Shown here: piece by piece, positions 43,563 through 52,310 of the stretch
Layout of the letters: each line of letters opens with the position of its first letter
Numbering within the stretch: the first letter of the stretch is position 1
Assembly: GCF_002877365.1 (NCBI RefSeq)
Contig: NZ_MCWZ01000101.1
Coordinates: forward strand, 1 to 64,000
Direction of reading: 5' to 3'
Length of the DNA stretch: 64,000 nt
Source of the DNA: Vibrio sp. 10N.261.55.A7
GTDB lineage: Bacteria > Pseudomonadota > Gammaproteobacteria > Enterobacterales > Vibrionaceae
The notes under the pieces: generated by a model
Told to the model about the DNA's origin: nothing
Database searches by the model: none
Seen by the model: the letters and a program-made list of their open reading frames with translations, nothing else
Translations under genes and position numbers: made by a program

Positions 43563-43749
43563 TTGTCATTCTACGGATTGCAACTGTCGCCTAAGTGAAG
43601 ATTAGCGCAGTTCTCACTGTCGGTCTGTGCATTGGTTCTCTAGGTCGTTTGTTCATGGTAATCTATAAAGCGATAGACAGGTCAAGACTTAACGTCATCC
43701 ACCTAATCTTCAGTTACGGGGTTTACGGCAGCGGATCAAGCGAGCAATG

Positions 43750-43778
43750 AAAGCGACACCTCTTAATGGCGTCGCTTT
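43750..43778. terminator. terminator-like hairpin
   Basis: AAAGCGAC at 43750-43757 pairs with GTCGCTTT at 43771-43778, with inner CC/GG. It is 61 bp beyond the ABC-F stop on the minus strand. Confidence 0.5.
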
Positions 43779-43838
43779 ATGAATTCACTCAGTAAACCAC
43801 TTACCTAGCGGTGATTAAGGCCATGACCAATATCAGCA

Positions 43839-45527
43839 TTAATCAAGACGATAAACCTGATTCACCCCACTCTCTTTAACAAAGTCAGCATCATGGCTCA
43901 CGAGCACGAATGGGCCTTTGTATTGCCTCAACACATCAGCCAGAATGCTCTTTGAGTCAAGGTCTAAGTGGTTATCGGGCTCATCCAGCAACAGTAATGG
44001 CTGTTTCTCTTGATGACTCACCACCAGCATCGCCAGCTTCATCTTTTCACCGCCACTGAGTTGGTTCACTGTACGATGAACATCATCTCGGCGAAAACCA
44101 ATGCCTGCGAGCAATGTTCTGGCGTCATTTTCTAGCAAGCCATCGCAAAACAGAACGACGTTTTCGAGCATGGATAATTGCGCTTTCATCAAGCCAAAAT
44201 GCTGGTCAAGATAATACAGTGGCGCGTTGATTCTCCACTCTCCTCCTGCGTGCTCAACATCACCTAGCATGACTTTAAGCAGCGTTGATTTGCCACTGCC
44301 ATTCCCCCCTTCCAAATGCAGTTTGACCGAACTGCTCAGCTGAAGGTTAATCGGATTGCTCTGAACGTAAGGCAGCTGCCCGTTAACGATGGTCACCCAG
44401 TGTCGAGCGCGACTGTCACCCTCTGCCATATACACTTTTTGAGTTTTTAGTTGCTCTTGTCTTACTCGTAGAGATTTTTCTTTTTCTCGCAATTGCTCTC
44501 TTCGACCCCCTTCATTTTTTAAGCGATTCGATACACTGGCCGTTGCGTCACTTCGACGCTGATTCAGCACAATCTTCGGCACTCCCCCTGTCTTCCTTAG
44601 TGCGTTGCCCTTTGCGGCTCTTTGTTCGTATTTTTCTTTGTTCTTTTGGGCTTGGGTTTCTATATGTTTTTTCTGTTTGGTGACACTATTGATCTGCCTT
44701 TCAATCGCGATCACTTCTTGATTTTTCTGCTCTAAATAAAAATCAAAATGGCCACCAAATTGCGTTAAACCCAGCGTTGTTAATTCCCAAATTCGGTCCA
44801 TTTCCCTAAGTAGTTGACGGTCATGGCTTATCAAGAGTAAATCACCTGAAAAACGTTGCATCTGATTGACCAACCACGAACGTCCGTCTACATCCAAATG
44901 GTTTGACGGCTCATCGAGCACCAACAATTCAACGTCTGATTGAAACAGTTGCCATAAACGAAGCCGCGCCAATTGGCCGCCACTGAGCAGGCGACAAGGG
45001 AAGTGTGCATCCGGCGGCAGCTTCATCGCTCTAAGCTGCTGCTCTAGGTCACCCTTAACCGTCCATTGCTCACCAATAGTCGAAAATAGAGCCTCAGAAC
45101 ACTCCCCCGCTTCCACTCTATCCAGCGCCATGATGACCTCATCAAGCTTTAGGTATTCAGCAATGCTCATCTCACTTTCAAGTAGCTCGGAAGGCAACTG
45201 ACTGTAACTCGCTACACGGGCATTGAGCAGCACGCTACCGTGCGTAGGTTCGAGCTGCTTAATCAGCAGAGAGGCAAAGATGGATTTCCCTACCCCATTT
45301 CGCCCAACAAGCCCAATACGGCGATGATTTAGGGTGCAAGAGATGCCTTGAAATAGGTATTCTCCGTCGTCAAATTGGTAGCTCACACTGTTAGCCTGAA
45401 TCAAAGGCGTTGATCGTCGCTTTGAACCAGAGTGTGGTGGATGGGATACGTGTACCGAACGCTGATGCGCGAGCGGTTTATCTTGCAATGGTTTATCAAG
45501 TAATGATTTCGATTGTATATGTGGCAT
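43839..45527 (-). CDS. ABC-F family ATPase
   Basis: 562 residues with two ABC domains and no membrane segments. Domain 1: Walker A GLVGRNGVGKSIFA, signature LSGGQLARLRL, Walker B LLVLDEPSNHLD. Domain 2: EGGNGSGKSTLL, LSGGEKMKLAML, LLLLDEPDNHLDLD. The charged linker between them (QINSVTKQKKHIETQAQKNK and following) is the ribosome-reaching arm. ABC-F proteins act on ribosomes; some protect against antibiotics. About 45 residues precede domain 1, more than usual. AGGAGGCACTTT is directly before the ATG. A 23-codon frame (MATSYAPVLQEALYATYTIE) overlaps its start and could be a leader peptide, though its own ribosome site is poor. Confidence 0.9.
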   Translation of the reverse strand: MPHIQSKSLLDKPLQDKPLAHQRSVHVSHPPHSGSKRRSTPLIQANSVSYQFDDGEYLFQGISCTLNHRRIGLVGRNGVGKSIFASLLIKQLEPTHGSVLLNARVASYSQLPSELLESEMSIAEYLKLDEVIMALDRVEAGECSEALFSTIGEQWTVKGDLEQQLRAMKLPPDAHFPCRLLSGGQLARLRLWQLFQSDVELLVLDEPSNHLDVDGRSWLVNQMQRFSGDLLLISHDRQLLREMDRIWELTTLGLTQFGGHFDFYLEQKNQEVIAIERQINSVTKQKKHIETQAQKNKEKYEQRAAKGNALRKTGGVPKIVLNQRRSDATASVSNRLKNEGGRREQLREKEKSLRVRQEQLKTQKVYMAEGDSRARHWVTIVNGQLPYVQSNPINLQLSSSVKLHLEGGNGSGKSTLLKVMLGDVEHAGGEWRINAPLYYLDQHFGLMKAQLSMLENVVLFCDGLLENDARTLLAGIGFRRDDVHRTVNQLSGGEKMKLAMLVVSHQEKQPLLLLDEPDNHLDLDSKSILADVLRQYKGPFVLVSHDADFVKESGVNQVYRLD

Positions 45528-45984
45528 AAAGTGCCTCCTGTAGGACAGGGGCGTAAGACGTAGCCATAAAAAGGAGCGCCCAAATCTCTAGGCGAAACCT
45601 TAGATAGATCAACACCAAACTATTTACTCATAGGTATATGGCAAAGTAAAACGAGTGCATCTTCTATGTAATGTGTTGTATGTAGGGAATGCAGTTCAAG
45701 ATGAACGACATTCTGGCTCGCAACGAGCGAAAAGCTACGCCTACTAACCCTGTAGATCCAAAAAAATAAATGTGTAAATGGATGACAGGTATTAGTTATT
45801 CATATTGGCGTAAACTCCTAAATGTGGGATGTAGGGAGTGTAACGGCACTTTGTATAAAATAGCAACAAGATCATTATTCTACCTGACTGAACATTGCCC
45901 AAGGACAAGAAAACAAGGACTTTGACAATGTTCATGGCTGCCGTTGAATAGGGATTGTCTTCCGGTGATAGAAAAGAGCACAGG
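45528..45984. other. intergenic, leader of ABC-F gene and unassigned DNA
   Basis: About 457 bp. The first 60 bp are the 5' leader of the ABC-F gene. A 68-codon minus-strand frame at 45792-45998 has poor protein character and I do not call it. No hairpin with a T-run seen. Confidence 0.35.
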
Positions 45985-46290
45985 CTAGATAAAATCATCC
46001 TTAGCTTCTACAAACATGTGGTGATTCATCGCGCCTTCAGAGCGTGCTTTAAAATGAGGGGCATAATCTGAGTCTTCCATCAGCCCTAACGCTGCCGCTT
46101 TGGACGGCCATTCAATGATCACGCACAACGCGGCTTTTTCTCGATCGCCTTCCATCTGATCAAAGCTGCCTGTTCTGGCGAGATACTGGCCACCATGCTT
46201 AGCGACAAGCTTGGTGACCTGTTCAATGTAATCGGGAATCCAATCCGTACTGCTCGGCGTCACTTCTACTACTGAATAATACTTAGACAT
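45985..46290 (-). CDS. DUF1330-domain protein
   Basis: 101 residues of the DUF1330 dimeric alpha/beta-barrel family: YIEQVTKLVAKHGGQYLART, CVIIEWPSKAAALGLMEDSD and YAPHFKARSEGAMNHHMFVE. Function unknown in the family. GAGGTAAAGTAAG precedes the ATG. Monocistronic. Confidence 0.88.
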   Translation of the reverse strand: MSKYYSVVEVTPSSTDWIPDYIEQVTKLVAKHGGQYLARTGSFDQMEGDREKAALCVIIEWPSKAAALGLMEDSDYAPHFKARSEGAMNHHMFVEAKDDFI

Positions 46291-46426
46291 CTTACTTTAC
46301 CTCTATTGATAATTTAGTAAGTTACTATTTACTCAAACAGTATAGGCGCTAGGAAAAGAAACGTGTTGTCGATACATCACTTTGATCAAACCATAGCATT
46401 AGTACATCTTCCCTCACTGCGCACTG

Positions 46427-47962
46427 CTATCTTTTCGGCAACTCCTCGCTCGACAGGTAACCGTCACTATTGCTATCGAGTCGATCAAAATCGTTCCCAA
46501 GTGGGCCTTTCACCTCACTGCGAGACAGTTTGCCATCGCCATTTCGATCCATTTTTTCAAAGTGACCACTTCTCGACTTTTCACCGCTCGATTTTCCACC
46601 GCTCGATTTCATCGATTGATGCCCACTCGGTTTTTGACCCCGCCCCTGATTCATTTGGTTAGATGCACCATTCGCACTGTTCACAAAACTCATAGACGGG
46701 CGTTTAACCTGTGTGGGGGTGTCTACATACTCGCTTGCACCACCCGAGACACAACGAACCATGTTATTAATGCGAATCGCATCGCCTTGTGGGCCGTGCC
46801 CCGTTGGGTAATCACTCGCGTCGCCCACCTTAGGATCGCTACGCTGTGAGCCGGCTCCGTGTACGTCCATCCATTTCCCATTCATGTTGCCCATTGAACG
46901 ACCAAAGGCAATGTATGAACCATTCGCGCCATTACGCAGGTTCACATGAGTGGTACTGCTCCAGTAGCTTGCGTAGTCGCTCTGATTCGCTTCATTCGTT
47001 ATCGAAGTGCTGGCAAAGATAGGATCAATCGCGGGGGAATTGGTTGTCGCAGGTGAACGGGAATAATCCACAATAGATTGCAGCTCTTTCACATTTGGAA
47101 GACGCCAATCACTGCTGACCGCAAGAGTGAGGCTTTCACAGTATTCCAATGCGTTTGGAAAATCCATCGACTGCTGACTGTCTGACTGTTGCCAAACCAG
47201 GCTTGTCGCGGAATCGGTAATGGTGCCGTCTTTATTATCCGAAAACGTATTCACTCCATAATCAGAATGGCCTCGCACCGCTAAGACATAGAAGGTTTTC
47301 TTCCCGCCTCTCGGGCTTTCAATGCCATATCCTTTGATACGCCCATCAATAAAGTTAACGCCAAACACGGTTTCATCTTTATTCATGGTGGTAGAAACAT
47401 ATCGAGTGCTCGACACGAACTGACTGTCAATAAGTCGTTCACCCGCTTTTGTGTCGCCCGCGTTGATCGCAAAGTAACGCCCGTCAATAAAAGGAATGAG
47501 GTTAACCTTGCCTGAGCTGTTAAGCCCGCTTGGGTCTTGACCATCAAACAACACCAGCGAATAGAGCTCTTTGATCGTGGGCAGGCGCCAGTCCGTGAAG
47601 CCGCCAGTGGTAAGCGATGAAACATAGCTCAACGCGTCGTCGTAGCTTAACTTGTCATTGGCATCGATGATTCCATTGCCGTCAGTGTCCGTCGTTTGCG
47701 TCCACATCAAGCGCGTGACATTGTCGCTCACCGTACCGTCACCGTTATTGCTGTAGCTGGGTTGATTGCCCTGGTAGTTCGCGTCTTGCCCTTTAAGGCT
47801 GGAACCGCTCGAACAGCTTTTGCTACTTTTGTTGCCGAAACACTGTGTCTGATGAGTATCGACGATGGGCGTCGTTAACGTTGAAGCCACGCTATTGGTC
47901 ACCAATAACGCGCTGGTGATTAAAGCCAACTGAGTCGGTACATTTCTTATAACCATTGTCAT
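46427..47962 (-). CDS. secreted DUF1566 protein with C-terminal EF-hand pair
   Basis: 511 residues. Signal peptide (LALITSALLVTNSVAS). Two DUF1566 (Lcl C-terminal-like) units are visible by their WRLPTIKELYSLV and WRLPNVKELQSIV motifs, each preceded by an NGDGTVSDN or NKDGTITDS calcium-like turn and WTQ or WQQ. A Ser/Gly/Lys-rich linker follows. The C-terminus holds two EF-hands, DRNGDGKLSRSE and DSNSDGYLSSEE. It is therefore an exported, probably calcium-binding surface protein; adhesion is a guess. Its upstream region is partly duplicated at 58878-58953. Confidence 0.85.
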   Translation of the reverse strand: MTMVIRNVPTQLALITSALLVTNSVASTLTTPIVDTHQTQCFGNKSSKSCSSGSSLKGQDANYQGNQPSYSNNGDGTVSDNVTRLMWTQTTDTDGNGIIDANDKLSYDDALSYVSSLTTGGFTDWRLPTIKELYSLVLFDGQDPSGLNSSGKVNLIPFIDGRYFAINAGDTKAGERLIDSQFVSSTRYVSTTMNKDETVFGVNFIDGRIKGYGIESPRGGKKTFYVLAVRGHSDYGVNTFSDNKDGTITDSATSLVWQQSDSQQSMDFPNALEYCESLTLAVSSDWRLPNVKELQSIVDYSRSPATTNSPAIDPIFASTSITNEANQSDYASYWSSTTHVNLRNGANGSYIAFGRSMGNMNGKWMDVHGAGSQRSDPKVGDASDYPTGHGPQGDAIRINNMVRCVSGGASEYVDTPTQVKRPSMSFVNSANGASNQMNQGRGQKPSGHQSMKSSGGKSSGEKSRSGHFEKMDRNGDGKLSRSEVKGPLGNDFDRLDSNSDGYLSSEELPKR

Positions 47963-47973
47963 TCTGCTTTCCC

Positions 47974-48049
47974 TACTATGAATACTCTTCTTACTTTAGA
48001 TGCTGCTAAGTAAATAAACAGCGCGTCGCGGTAAAGTTGCGTAAAGAGA
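47974..48049. repeat. 76-bp repeat, copy A (upstream of the DUF1566 gene)
   Basis: 71 of 76 bases match 58878-58953 in the same orientation. It begins 11 bp upstream of the DUF1566 start and so covers its promoter and leader. The shared core includes AGCGCGTCGCG. Confidence 0.9.
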
Positions 48050-48271
48050 GCGTCCTACCCTCTTCTTTGATGGCGCATTCATTTTGCGCATCTATTGATA
48101 AACCACTTCCTACGCACGAGCGACCGAATCATGACAAATTCATGTTTATTTGATGATCTTTGTATTTCATTTTTGTGTTTCACATTGGCTATTTATAGTT
48201 TCATCAAAACATTAATAGAAGAGTAATAAATCTTTAATACGAAAAAATCATCATAGCCCATCAGCAAGATA
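48050..48271. other. intergenic, AT-rich promoter region of the ABC importer
   Basis: About 220 bp between the divergent DUF1566 and ABC ATPase genes. No Fur-box-like 19-bp palindrome was seen. TATAGTTT-type AT-rich stretches near 48195 may hold the promoter. Confidence 0.35.
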
Positions 48272-49300
48272 ATGGTGATGTCGATGAGTCTGACAATACA
48301 AAAGATCAGTAAAAAATTTGGGGATGTCGATGCCCTCTCTAATATTGACTTAAATCTGCAACAAGGAGAGCTGGCCGCTCTGGTTGGGCCCTCTGGCTGT
48401 GGAAAAACAACACTACTAAGAAGTATCGCAGGCCTTGAAGAGCCTTCGTCAGGAAAAATCATTATCAATGACACTGTCGTGTATGCAGGCAACGTTTTAG
48501 AAGGCGAGGTCAGCCATAGACGAAAGAATAAACCCATTTCGTTACCAACTCAGCAACGCAACCTCGGTATGGTTTTTCAAGATTTCGCCCTCTGGCCACA
48601 CCTAACCGTCTTTGAGAATGTCGCCTTTGGCCTTCGTGCCCGAAAGCAAACTCAGAATTTAGATAAACGTGTCTCTGATGCACTCGAACAAGTGCAGTTG
48701 AGTCAATTTTCGCAACGCTTCCCAAGCCAATTGTCGGGTGGGCAACAACAGCGTGTTTCGATTGCCCGAGCCATTGTAATTCAACCTCAACTGATCTTGC
48801 TCGATGAACCCTTGTCTGCACTCGACGCTGTCTTAAAAGACCAAATTCAGCAGCTACTCGTTGCCCTTCTCAAGGAGCATCAGTTAACCGCAGTGTATGT
48901 CACTCATGATCAGGCCGAGGCCATGTCAATGGCCGATAAGGTGATGATATTGAATCAAGGTAAAGTGGAGCAATTTGACCGACCAGAAGCCATTTATCAC
49001 AAACCGGCAACTGAGTTTGTCGCCAACTTCATTGGTAAAAATAACCGATTACCCAATAGCAATGGTCGAACCTTTATTCGAATGGAAGCGCTTAAGTTTC
49101 AACAAGCCGCAAACGACAGTGATGTTCGATTCGAAGCCTCAATCAAGAACGCTCGCTTTCAAGGACAGCACTATTTGATTGAAGCGGATGTAGGTGGAGA
49201 ACAGTGGTATTTCTGTGCTCCTAAACGCTTAGAAGCCGGTCAAAGTGTGTCACTTTACTGCGCTCCAGAACACATAAACCAAATTCAGTTACAAGGATAG
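48272..49300 (+). CDS. ABC importer ATPase, Fe(III)/AfuC-like
   Basis: 342 residues. Walker A GPSGCGKTTLLRS, Q-loop MVFQDFALWPHLTVFENVAF, signature LSGGQQQRVSIARAI, Walker B LILLDEPLSALDA, H-loop YVTHDQAEAMSMA. The C-terminal ~90 residues form the TOBE-like regulatory domain seen in FbpC/AfuC. It drives the permease encoded at 50335. Start could also be the ATG two or four codons later. First gene of a three-gene operon; four bases separate it from the binding-protein gene. Confidence 0.9.
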   Translation: MVMSMSLTIQKISKKFGDVDALSNIDLNLQQGELAALVGPSGCGKTTLLRSIAGLEEPSSGKIIINDTVVYAGNVLEGEVSHRRKNKPISLPTQQRNLGMVFQDFALWPHLTVFENVAFGLRARKQTQNLDKRVSDALEQVQLSQFSQRFPSQLSGGQQQRVSIARAIVIQPQLILLDEPLSALDAVLKDQIQQLLVALLKEHQLTAVYVTHDQAEAMSMADKVMILNQGKVEQFDRPEAIYHKPATEFVANFIGKNNRLPNSNGRTFIRMEALKFQQAANDSDVRFEASIKNARFQGQHYLIEADVGGEQWYFCAPKRLEAGQSVSLYCAPEHINQIQLQG

Positions 49301-49304
49301 CAAC

Positions 49305-50267
49305 ATGAAAAAAATCACTCTTTTGGCCATCTCGCTAGGGCTAATTTCTACACCATTAGCGGCGGCGGATCTTACTGTCTATACGGCTGGCCCAAAAGGC
49401 CTCGCCAACAAGCTCATTAAAGATTATGAAGCGGCCTCTGGCAATAAAGTCGTCACGTACCAAGCCACAACAGGTCGTATTCTTGGACGCTTAAAAGCCG
49501 AAGAATCCCGTCCAGTAGCCGACGCAGTAATTCTGGCGTCTTGGCCTGCTGCAATGGGGCTACAAAGTGAAGGATTGTTGCACTCGTTCTCACCAGAAAA
49601 TGCCGAGAAACTGCATGAAGGTTGGAGCAATCAAAATCAGCTATTTGCCTATTCTGGCTCTGCGTTAGGAATTACTTACAACACACGATTAGTTTCAGAT
49701 GCCCCTGCTTCTTTAAAAGCGTACACAGAAAGTGACTGGAAAGGCCAGGTTGTGATTCCCGATCCATCGGAGTCCGGTTCTGCCCTTGATTTCATTTCTG
49801 GTTTTATTGCCAATGATTCAAAAGCCGCATGGGATCTTTTCTCAGCTTGGCATGACAATGAAGTGGATGTTAATGGTGCCAACCGCCCTGCGCTCAATCA
49901 AGTCGTGAACGGTTCTAAGTCTGTCGTACTTGCTGGTGTCGATTACATGGGTTACGGCGAAAAGAAAAAGGGCAATCCAATCGAAGTGATCTACCCAGAA
50001 GAAGGGACTGTAATTGCCCCAAGACCGGCCATGGTGCTTGAATCAAGTAAGAATAAAGAGACCGCAGAAGACTTTGTTGCATACTTACTCAGTGACCGAG
50101 CGCAAAAGATTGTAGCAGACGCATTATTATTGCCTGGTCGAAGTGACATTCCAGCTCACCCAACTCGCCCTAATTACGCTGACATCAAACAGCTCGATTA
50201 TGACTGGAACTGGATGTTCGAAAACCAAGCCTCTGTGACCAACAAATTTGGTGACATGTTCCGCTAA
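49305..50267 (+). CDS. periplasmic substrate-binding protein, Fe(III)/AfuA/phosphonate-like
   Basis: 320 residues with signal peptide (ITLLAISLGLISTPLAAA). Two-lobed binding protein of the Fe(III)-type family: LTVYTAGPKGLANKLIKDYE, GLLHSFSPENAEKLH, GSALGITYNTRLVSD, and AEDFVAYLLSDRAQKIVADA. The adjacent double-Tyr iron ligand of FbpA is not visible: the equivalent region reads AGVDYMGYGEKKK. Substrate could thus be ferric iron, a sugar phosphate (AfuA) or a phosphonate. Spaced four bases from the ATPase gene. Confidence 0.85.
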   Translation: MKKITLLAISLGLISTPLAAADLTVYTAGPKGLANKLIKDYEAASGNKVVTYQATTGRILGRLKAEESRPVADAVILASWPAAMGLQSEGLLHSFSPENAEKLHEGWSNQNQLFAYSGSALGITYNTRLVSDAPASLKAYTESDWKGQVVIPDPSESGSALDFISGFIANDSKAAWDLFSAWHDNEVDVNGANRPALNQVVNGSKSVVLAGVDYMGYGEKKKGNPIEVIYPEEGTVIAPRPAMVLESSKNKETAEDFVAYLLSDRAQKIVADALLLPGRSDIPAHPTRPNYADIKQLDYDWNWMFENQASVTNKFGDMFR

Positions 50268-50334
50268 AAACCGACTTTCTATGGAGGGGGGGACCTCTCC
50301 ATATTCTACTCAATCCATCCATTACTGATTCTTT

Positions 50335-52008
50335 ATGACCACATTCTCAGCGTATATATCGAACGCCAAGTACCTTGTACTTGCTCTTGTTAGCCTCGCC
50401 ATTCTCACCTTAATGCCAATGATCACCATACTCGCCAATAGCGTCTACCAAGGTGGTGATTGGTATTTTATCTCGTTATTCAATCAACTGATTGATGGCT
50501 ATACCATTAGCGTGCTTTGGAATTCTATTCAGCTGGCGTTTCTTGTGACGATTGTAGCTACCCTACTCGCTGCGCCTCTCGCGTGGATAACGGCAAAAAC
50601 AACCTTGGGACGACACAAATGGCTCGACATAGTCATTCTTATTCCTTTCATGACACCTCCATTTATTGACTCAATGGGGTGGATGACTTTTATGAGACCA
50701 AGGGGCTATCTGGAACAACTATTCCCTAGTTTATCAGGGCTCCAATCCGGTTTTTTTTCACTCGCGGGTATGGTTCTGATCATGAGTCTGTCACTGTTTC
50801 CATTTATGTATTTGGTGATCAAAAATAGCCTATTACGTGTGAATGCCAGCCTAGAGGAAGCCGCTACCATCTACGGTGCGTCATCGCGCAGAATTCTCCT
50901 GAAAATCACCGCACCACTTGTACTTTCTGGCTATGTTATGGGCGCGCTTTTAGTGTTTGTCAAAACCATCTCTGAATTCGGAACACCGGCCACTCTCGGT
51001 AAACAGATCGGTTATTACGTTCTCACCACAGAAATTCATCGTTTTACGTCTACCTGGCCGATCGATTTCGCCAAAGCTTCGATCTTATCTCTGGTGTTAC
51101 TGAGCACCAGTATGCTGATGTGGATGGGTCAGCTGTACATCTCTAACCGCTATCAATATCAATTGATTTCAGGTAAAGGCAATCAATCTCGAATCATTGA
51201 TCTTGGTCGTTGGCCGACGCTGCTCTGCTGGGGCATCATTACGGTCATACTCGGGCTCTCGATTGGTGTGCCATACTTCTCGATAACGGCAACAGCTCTG
51301 ATTGATTTAGCGGGTTTGGGATTAAGTTGGGACAACTTAACATTTAAACATTTTCTTCAGGTTTTTGATTCCGATGGCTACGCGTTTGAAGCCTTGTTAA
51401 ACAGCATTCAGCTTAGCCTGATTTCAGCCACACTCTGCGCTGCACTTGGAATTTGGTATGGATTATTGATCGTTAAGGGTCAATCAAAGCTAACTAAAGT
51501 CATCGATTTTGCGAGCCTTTTGTCTAACACGGTGCCCGGGATTGTCGTCGTTTTTGGCCTAATACTATTTTGGAACTCGCCCAATAACCCTGCGCCACTT
51601 TACAACACCAAAGGCATGCTGGTTATCACCTACGTTGTCCTATTTTTACCCTACACAGTTCAGTACGTGAAATCAGCAGCTGAGCAGTTAAGTCACAGCC
51701 TAGAAGATGCCGCCAAAGTCAGCGGTGCTTCTACCTTTTATCACTTTGCCAAGGTTACGCTACCGCTGATTTTTCCTGGAGTGATTGCCGGATGGACAAT
51801 GAGCTTCATAATTGGGCAACGCGAATTAGTCGGTTCGTTAATGGTAAAACCACCTGGTGTTGAAACCACAGCGACGTTCATTTTCAGTGAGTTTGATCAA
51901 GGCAACACAAGCTTAGCAATGGCAATGGCGCTGGTCGTTGTCACCGTCACGGTATCGATTTTGGCGTTACTCAAAATAATAGAATCGAAGCGGTCGAGTC
52001 AAAGCTAG
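50335..52008 (+). CDS. ABC importer permease, two-domain FbpB-like
   Basis: 557 residues with about 12 transmembrane helices arranged as two fused permease halves. Each half has an EAA-like loop, EEAATIYGASSRRILLKITA and EDAAKVSGASTFYHFAKVTL, which contact the ATPase. This fused layout is typical of FbpB/AfuB/PhnV-type importers. Third gene of the operon, 67 bp after the binding protein; ATG follows a T-rich stretch with no strong ribosome site. Confidence 0.92.
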   Translation: MTTFSAYISNAKYLVLALVSLAILTLMPMITILANSVYQGGDWYFISLFNQLIDGYTISVLWNSIQLAFLVTIVATLLAAPLAWITAKTTLGRHKWLDIVILIPFMTPPFIDSMGWMTFMRPRGYLEQLFPSLSGLQSGFFSLAGMVLIMSLSLFPFMYLVIKNSLLRVNASLEEAATIYGASSRRILLKITAPLVLSGYVMGALLVFVKTISEFGTPATLGKQIGYYVLTTEIHRFTSTWPIDFAKASILSLVLLSTSMLMWMGQLYISNRYQYQLISGKGNQSRIIDLGRWPTLLCWGIITVILGLSIGVPYFSITATALIDLAGLGLSWDNLTFKHFLQVFDSDGYAFEALLNSIQLSLISATLCAALGIWYGLLIVKGQSKLTKVIDFASLLSNTVPGIVVVFGLILFWNSPNNPAPLYNTKGMLVITYVVLFLPYTVQYVKSAAEQLSHSLEDAAKVSGASTFYHFAKVTLPLIFPGVIAGWTMSFIIGQRELVGSLMVKPPGVETTATFIFSEFDQGNTSLAMAMALVVVTVTVSILALLKIIESKRSSQS

Positions 52009-52039
52009 CTAGTGCTTAGTGGCTATGACTCGCCCTATA

Positions 52040-52083
52040 AAAATGCCCTCACCTATCATCCATAGATAAGTGAGGGCATTTTC
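52040..52083. terminator. rho-independent terminator
   Basis: AAATGCCCTCAC and GTGAGGGCATTT form a 12-bp stem with inner TATC/GATA pairing, flanked by A-run and T-run; 31 bp after the importer permease and facing the convergent RND gene. Confidence 0.9.
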
Positions 52084-52310
52084 GCGAAAAGCAGTGCGAT
52101 GCTAACCATTCCTAAAAGATAAAACATCTGGTTTTGGGCACTTCAAACTCATTTTTGGACACTTTCGAGTTAGAAAGTGCCGTGGATAAGAAATCAAGTA
52201 ATCACATTTCTGGACAAAAAGTGATAGTGTAAGTCTTACCCATCAGAATTGAGAGTACAGGCGTGAGTTAGCAGTATTGCTACCAATACCGCTACTATAC
52301 CTTTAGATAG
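52084..52310. other. intergenic, nothing recognised
   Basis: About 225 bp between the terminator and the RND pump stop, no frame or repeat of note. Confidence 0.3.

Noticed and set aside
45792-45998. 68-codon minus-strand frame between DUF1330 and ABC-F genes
   Set aside because: It overlaps the DUF1330 gene end, has poor composition and lacks a ribosome-binding site.
48050-48271. Fur box for the Fe(III)-type importer
   Set aside because: No 19-bp GATAATGATAATCATTATC-like palindrome is visible, only general AT-richness.
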